A stretch of DNA of 50,066 nucleotides from contig WLRQ01000013.1 in NCBI GenBank assembly GCA_009697815.1, positions 1 to 50,066 on the forward strand. Reading direction: 5' to 3'. This stretch comes from Actinomycetota bacterium. Lineage in GTDB: Bacteria; Actinomycetota; Actinomycetes; S36-B12; CAIYMF01. Under the pieces are notes generated by a model. The model was not told the DNA's origin. It saw only the letters and a program-made list of their open reading frames with translations, and searched no databases. Every line of letters begins with the position of its first letter. The first letter of the stretch is position 1. Below, piece by piece: positions 46,129 through 50,066 of this stretch. Both the position numbers and the translations under genes were made by a program.

Positions 46129-47064
46129 CTAGCCGTGGCTAACGGTCTCCGCGACACGGGATGCGGAGGTCATGCGATCGCGTCCACCAAGGTCGGGGTG
46201 GTCGATGACCTCGGAGAACGAACCGCTTTCCCTGAGCACGTAGGGAACCCCCGCTGCACCAGAATCCTCGCCCTGCGCGTCGCCGTGCTCGATGACTAGG
46301 AGCCCGCCCGGTCGCAGGAGCGACGCTGCCGATATCGCCAGGCCGCGCACGACATCAAGGCCGTCGTGGCCACCGTACAGAGCGCGCGGCGGGTCGTAAT
46401 CGCGGACCTCAGGATCGCGCGGCACGGCGTCGTCCGGGATATACGGCGGGTTGCTGACGACGACGTCGACCTTGCCCACGAGGGACGCAAGAACGCCGAG
46501 GTGCACCATCGTCGCATCCCCCTGGTGCAGATGTAGTTGCGAGCCGACACCGTCGACGGAACCCGCATGGGCCTCCACATTGCGGGCAGCCCACTCGAGA
46601 GCCGCGGTCTCGAGTTCCACCGCATGCACCACGACCCCCTGCACCTCGGTCGCGATCGCCAAGGCGATAGCCCCCGAGCCGGTGCACAGGTCGACGACGA
46701 CCCGGCTCCCCCCATCGCGCCCCAGAGCCGCGATCACAAACTCGGCGACGATCTCGGTCTCCGGCCGTGGCACGAAGACACCCCGTCCGACCTGAAGCAG
46801 GAGATGCCGAAACGGTGCCTCACCCAGGATGTGCTGCAGGGGGACACGAGCCAACCTTCGAATCAGCAATGCCTCGAATCGCACGCCATCAGAGGATTCC
46901 ACAGGGTCGGAGAGGAAGAGGCGTCCACGCGGGACACCCAGCGCGTGTGCCAGGAGGAGTTCGGCGTCGACCCTCGGGCTGGGCACACCGGCTTTGCTGA
47001 GGCGGCGTTCGCCGTCAACGAGGAGGTCCCGCAATGTGCGAACCGTCGGCTTCCAAGCGCTCAC
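46129..47064 (-). CDS. prmC: peptide chain release factor N5-glutamine methyltransferase
   Basis: 311 residues. It methylates the glutamine of the GGQ motif in release factors. The N-terminal helical domain (about 1-85) is followed by a Rossmann methyltransferase domain with PRPETE (99-104), the SAM loop [12 protein letters not shown] (125-136) and the catalytic NPPYIP (205-210). The GTG start overlaps the prfA stop by four bases, coupling the enzyme to its substrate. Confidence 0.95.
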   Translation of the reverse strand: MSAWKPTVRTLRDLLVDGERRLSKAGVPSPRVDAELLLAHALGVPRGRLFLSDPVESSDGVRFEALLIRRLARVPLQHILGEAPFRHLLLQVGRGVFVPRPETEIVAEFVIAALGRDGGSRVVVDLCTGSGAIALAIATEVQGVVVHAVELETAALEWAARNVEAHAGSVDGVGSQLHLHQGDATMVHLGVLASLVGKVDVVVSNPPYIPDDAVPRDPEVRDYDPPRALYGGHDGLDVVRGLAISAASLLRPGGLLVIEHGDAQGEDSGAAGVPYVLRESGSFSEVIDHPDLGGRDRMTSASRVAETVSHG

Positions 47065-48140
47065 GAGCCGGTACCGATCGCGGCCATCCGGGCAGCGAGA
47101 TCGGCGTCCACGCAGGCTGTGATCACAGCGTCGATGTCGCCATCGAGGACAGCGTCGAGGTTATAAGCCTTGAATCCGACGCGGTGATCAGCGATGCGGT
47201 TCTCCGCGAAGTTGTAGGTGCGGATGCGTTCGCTTCGATCGACCGTGCGAACCTGCGAACGCCTGGCGTCGGACGCCTCTTTCGCAGCCGCTTCGTCGGC
47301 CAGTGCGATGAGTCGAGCGCGCAGGATGCGCATCGCCGACTCCTTGTTCTGTAGCTGGCTCTTCTCGTTCTGGCAGCTGGCCACTGTGCCCGTCGGGACG
47401 TGGGTGATACGGACGGCGGAGTCGGTGGTGTTGACGCTCTGGCCACCCGGCCCGCTCGAACGGTAGACGTCGATACGAAGGTCACTCGGGTCGATCTCGA
47501 CCTCGACATCCTCGGTCTCAGGCAGTACGAGCACGCCTGCGGCGCTGGTGTGGATGCGCCCCTGGGACTCCGTCGCCGGGACCCGCTGCACACGGTGCAC
47601 GCCACCCTCGTATTTCAGCCTCGCGTACGGGGCCTCACCCGGCTCCAGATTCCCCCGTGCTTTGACGGCGACCGTGACGTCCTTGTACCCGCCCAGGTCG
47701 GACGACTCTGATTCGAGGACCTCGGCCTTCCAGCCCCGGCGCTCGGCGTAGCGGAGGTACATGCGCAGAAGATCTCCAGCGAAGAGCGCGGATTCCTGGC
47801 CGCCCTCCCCCGCCTTGATCTCCAGGATCACGTCCGAATCGTCGAGCAGGTCACGCGGGACGAGCAGCTTGTGAAGGCGATCGGCGAGGTCGGAGCGCTG
47901 GGACACCAAAGTCTCAGCCTCGACCCGGAACGCCGGGTCGTCCGCGCCGAGTTCACGAGCGGCATCAAGGTCCTCGCCCGCAGTGAGCCAGGCTCGGTAA
48001 GTCGAGATCACCGGCCGCAGTTCCGAGTAGCGACGGCCGAGACGACGAGAGAGCTGCTGGTCGCCGTGCACCGCGGGATCGGCGAGGCGGATCTCGAGAT
48101 CGGCGTATTCGGCGACGAGCGCATCGACGGACTCGAACAT
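47061..48140 (-). CDS. prfA: peptide chain release factor 1
   Basis: 359 residues. RF1 reads UAA and UAG. The tripeptide anticodon PAT is in [16 protein letters not shown] and the peptidyl-hydrolysis GGQ is at 232-234 in [20 protein letters not shown]2 would carry SPF, so RF1 is clear. It is coupled to prmC by a four-base overlap. A 14-bp inverted repeat separates it from rpmE. Confidence 0.98.
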   Translation of the reverse strand: MFESVDALVAEYADLEIRLADPAVHGDQQLSRRLGRRYSELRPVISTYRAWLTAGEDLDAARELGADDPAFRVEAETLVSQRSDLADRLHKLLVPRDLLDDSDVILEIKAGEGGQESALFAGDLLRMYLRYAERRGWKAEVLESESSDLGGYKDVTVAVKARGNLEPGEAPYARLKYEGGVHRVQRVPATESQGRIHTSAAGVLVLPETEDVEVEIDPSDLRIDVYRSSGPGGQSVNTTDSAVRITHVPTGTVASCQNEKSQLQNKESAMRILRARLIALADEAAAKEASDARRSQVRTVDRSERIRTYNFAENRIADHRVGFKAYNLDAVLDGDIDAVITACVDADLAARMAAIGTGS

Positions 48141-48258
48141 GGCGCTCTCCTCGGAGTCCGTGCGTTCTCGGGGCCGGGCTGTGGATCCAGTGGGGAGTGT
48201 GAGCGGCCTCTAGCGCCGCTCAGGGCACATTCACCGGAAATGGGGGTGGGAATGGGGC

Positions 48259-48312
48259 GAGGGCGTCGCCCGGACAGCGCCGCGGGTGCGGACGATGTCG
48301 GGCGACGCCCTC
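48259..48312 (-). terminator. 14-bp perfect inverted repeat between rpmE and prfA
   Basis: GAGGGCGTCGCCCG (48259-48272) is perfectly complementary to 48299-48312, with a 26-base loop that can form smaller internal pairs. It begins 11 bases after the rpmE stop in its direction of reading. No T-tract. It may end or attenuate the rho-rpmE message before prfA. Confidence 0.6.
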
Positions 48313-48322
48313 GTGAGCAGAG

Positions 48323-48538
48323 CTAGGCGCCGGCCTGCTTGCCGAAGCGCTTCTCCCACTTGGCGACGCGGCCGCCGGTGTCGAGGATCTTCTGCTTGCC
48401 GGTGTAGAACGGGTGGCACTGGCTGCATACCTCGGCGTGGATCACGCCGTTCTTGGCCGTGCTGCGCGTGGTGAACGTGCTGCCACAAGCGCAGTTGACC
48501 TGAGTCTCGACATAAGTCGGGTGGATATCGGCCTTCAT
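48323..48538 (-). CDS. rpmE: 50S ribosomal protein L31, zinc-binding form
   Basis: 71 residues. The four metal cysteines Cys16, Cys18, Cys38 and Cys41 (NCACGS and VCSQCH) mark the C+ zinc-containing type, which actinobacteria often exchange for a zinc-free paralogue in zinc shortage. [17 protein letters not shown] is the conserved core. The ATG at 48538 has AAGGAG six bases upstream. It lies between rho and prfA as in most actinobacteria. Confidence 0.97.
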   Translation of the reverse strand: MKADIHPTYVETQVNCACGSTFTTRSTAKNGVIHAEVCSQCHPFYTGKQKILDTGGRVAKWEKRFGKQAGA

Positions 48539-48679
48539 AGGAACTCCTTCGATCAAGGCGCCGGGTCGTGCCGCGTGGATCGCGCACGTGAACCGGACCG
48601 GCAGCCCAACCAGAAAGGTCGAGCCAGAAGGCCCAGTCTGCCATCTAGTGCGCACCGGCTCCAAACGGGCTGGATGCGA

Positions 48680-50066
48680 TCAGTCGTCCTCGCGCGAGGG
48701 ACCACCACCGGAGAGAGGTGTGGTCTTCTGAACCTGGAGCAGGAACTCCAGGTTGCTCTTGGTCTCGCGCAACTTCCCGAGAAGGAGCTCGATGGCCTGC
48801 TGGGAGTCAAGGGCGTGGAGCACCCGGCGCAACTTCCAGACCGTCTTGAGCTCGTCGGGCGCCATGAGGATCTCCTCCTTACGAGTTCCGGAGGAGTCGA
48901 CGTCGACGGCGGGGAAGATCCGCTTGTCAGCGAGCTTGCGATCAAGTTTGAGCTCCATGTTCCCGGTGCCCTTGAACTCCTCGAAGATGACCTCGTCCAT
49001 CCGGGATCCGGTCTCGACCAGTGCCGTCGCCAGGATCGTCAGCGAACCGCCGTTCTCGATATTGCGAGCAGCCCCGAAGAACCGCTTCGGCGGGTAGAGC
49101 GCCGCAGAATCCACACCGCCGGAGAGGATGCGCCCCGACGCGGGTGCCGACAGGTTGTAGGCGCGACCGAGCCGGGTCATGGAATCGAGCAGCACGACGA
49201 CGTCATGGCCGAGCTCCACGAGGCGCTTGGCTCGCTCGATGGCGAGTTCGGCCACCGTGGTGTGATCCTCGGCGGGTCGGTCGAAGGTCGAGGCGATGAC
49301 CTCACCCTTGACCGAGCGCTGCATGTCGGTGACCTCTTCAGGCCGCTCGTCGACGAGAACCACCATGAGGTGGACCTCGGGGTTGTTGGTGGAGATGGCG
49401 TTGGCGATGGCCTGAAGCACCATGGTCTTGCCGGCCTTGGGTGGCGAGACGATCAAGCCGCGCTGGCCCTTTCCGATCGGCGCGACGAGGTCGATAACGC
49501 GGGTGACCAGATTGCCCGGCTCCGTTTCGAGCCGCAGGCGGTCCTGCGGGTACAGCGGGGTGAGCTTCCCGAACTCGACGCGGTTGCGCGAAAGCTCGGG
49601 GTCGGCACCATTGATGCTCTCGACACGCACCATCGGGTTGAACTTCTGGGCCTTCTCCCCATCGCGCGGCTGACGCACGACACCGGTGACCGCGTCGCCC
49701 TTGCGCAATCCGAAGCGCTTGACCATGGCCAACGCGACGTAGACATCATTGTGGCCGGGCAGATAGCCGCTCGTGCGCACGAACGCATAGCTGTCAAGGA
49801 TGTCGAGAATTCCCGCGACCGGGAGCAGGACGTCGTCCTCGGAGACCTCCACCTCCCCCTCGAAACCGCGGGGGCGACGCTCCTGTGAGCGTCGAGGGCC
49901 GCCATTGTCGCGGGCACCGTCGCGGGCACCGTCGCGAGAACCGTCGCGAGAACCGTCGCGGCCACCCTCACGGCCACCCTCGAACCGATCACGGCCACGG
50001 CGCCGACGGCGACTGCGACCCAGGCGGTCATCGCCCTCGCCGTCACCCGGGGGACGATCACCCTGA
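48680..50066 (-). CDS. rho: transcription termination factor Rho (5' end outside the window)
   Basis: 461 residues of the C-terminal part are visible; the frame stays open to the right edge, so the start lies outside. The first 70 residues are Arg/Gly/Asp-rich and disordered, containing RDGS and RDGA repeats. They belong to the RNA-binding insertion typical of high-GC actinobacterial Rho. Then comes the RNA-binding OB domain (GILDILDSYAFVRTSGYLPG, primary site) and the RecA-like motor with P-loop PPKAGKT, VDERPEEVTDMQRSV, DSMTRLGRAYN (R-loop region) and GGSLTILATALVETGSRMD. A GTG at 49852 inside the gene is not the start, since the conserved frame and composition continue upstream. It is the first gene of the minus-strand run toward atpC. 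Confidence 0.96.
   Translation of the reverse strand, partial: QGDRPPGDGEGDDRLGRSRRRRRGRDRFEGGREGGRDGSRDGSRDGARDGARDNGGPRRSQERRPRGFEGEVEVSEDDVLLPVAGILDILDSYAFVRTSGYLPGHNDVYVALAMVKRFGLRKGDAVTGVVRQPRDGEKAQKFNPMVRVESINGADPELSRNRVEFGKLTPLYPQDRLRLETEPGNLVTRVIDLVAPIGKGQRGLIVSPPKAGKTMVLQAIANAISTNNPEVHLMVVLVDERPEEVTDMQRSVKGEVIASTFDRPAEDHTTVAELAIERAKRLVELGHDVVVLLDSMTRLGRAYNLSAPASGRILSGGVDSAALYPPKRFFGAARNIENGGSLTILATALVETGSRMDEVIFEEFKGTGNMELKLDRKLADKRIFPAVDVDSSGTRKEEILMAPDELKTVWKLRRVLHALDSQQAIELLLGKLRETKSNLEFLLQVQKTTPLSGGGPSREDD
49907..49978 (-). repeat. 12-bp tandem repeat in the Rho insertion
   Basis: Six consecutive 12-bp units of the type gtcgcg(g/a)g(c/a)acc encode RDGA, RDGS and related tetrapeptides. 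The first two units are identical and so are the next two; the last two have diverged. The repeat stays in frame with rho. Confidence 0.8.

Noticed and set aside
48413..49888. 491-residue plus-strand open frame across rpmE and rho
   Set aside because: It is antisense to two highly conserved genes and has no recognisable motif. It is a codon-bias shadow.

Overview
The window is a contiguous, gene-dense stretch of a high-GC actinobacterial chromosome. Gene order supports this. Reading along the minus strand from the right edge it gives rho, rpmE, prfA, prmC, tsaC/sua5, glyA, wecA and a complete F-type ATP synthase operon. Further left come murA, a PduO-type cobalamin adenosyltransferase, nucS, a thiolase, methylmalonyl-CoA epimerase, a thioredoxin-TPR protein and glgB/glgE/glgP. 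The same blocks, in nearly the same order, are known from Mycobacterium (the Rv1297-Rv1328 region) and, including glyA, from Streptomyces. NucS in place of MutS/MutL, a GlgE pathway and an Asp-type MurA also fit Actinomycetia. I cannot name a genus. No rRNA, tRNA, phage, IS element or CRISPR array was seen.

Layout. (1) 159-3178: a cytochrome P450, an Hsp20 chaperone with a small basic ORF upstream, and an enoyl-CoA hydratase. (2) 3395-12553: glycogen/alpha-glucan metabolism: glgX, glgP, and a tight glgE-glgB pair divergent from glgP. (3) 12626-15284: a DoxX-like membrane protein, agmatine deiminase and a CDF cation transporter. (4) 15305-18824: thioredoxin-TPR protein plus an orphan ureAB-ureC pair without nickel accessory genes. 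(5) 18987-20995: a Thr/Pro repeat lipoprotein and a GlcD-type FAD oxidase. (6) 21088-33218: acyl-CoA carbon metabolism centred on the ethylmalonyl-CoA (EMC) pathway: meaB, thiolase, epimerase, crotonyl-CoA carboxylase/reductase, tandem 3-hydroxyacyl-CoA dehydrogenase and ethylmalonyl-CoA mutase. Interspersed are an old yellow enzyme, two alpha/beta hydrolases, a small putative zinc protein and nucS. (7) 33348-35266: murA and the cobalamin adenosyltransferase. (8) 35342-50066: the ATP synthase operon and the conserved translation/termination genes. rho is cut by the right edge.

How the genes fit together. The thiolase, dehydrogenase and hydratase can make crotonyl-CoA from acetyl-CoA. Ccr carboxylates it, the epimerase and the B12-dependent mutase rearrange the product, the adenosyltransferase supplies adenosylcobalamin and MeaB protects the mutase. 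This looks like an acetyl-CoA assimilation route that would replace the glyoxylate shunt. The glg genes build and degrade alpha-glucan, but no source of maltose-1-phosphate lies in the window.

No obviously new multi-gene system was found. The points most worth following are: the urease-like pair with all metal ligands kept but a remodelled pocket; a TTGGTT-N16-TAC promoter shared by the GlcD oxidase and the dehydrogenase; the small basic ORF before hsp20; the repeat lipoprotein; and the RDG repeats in Rho.
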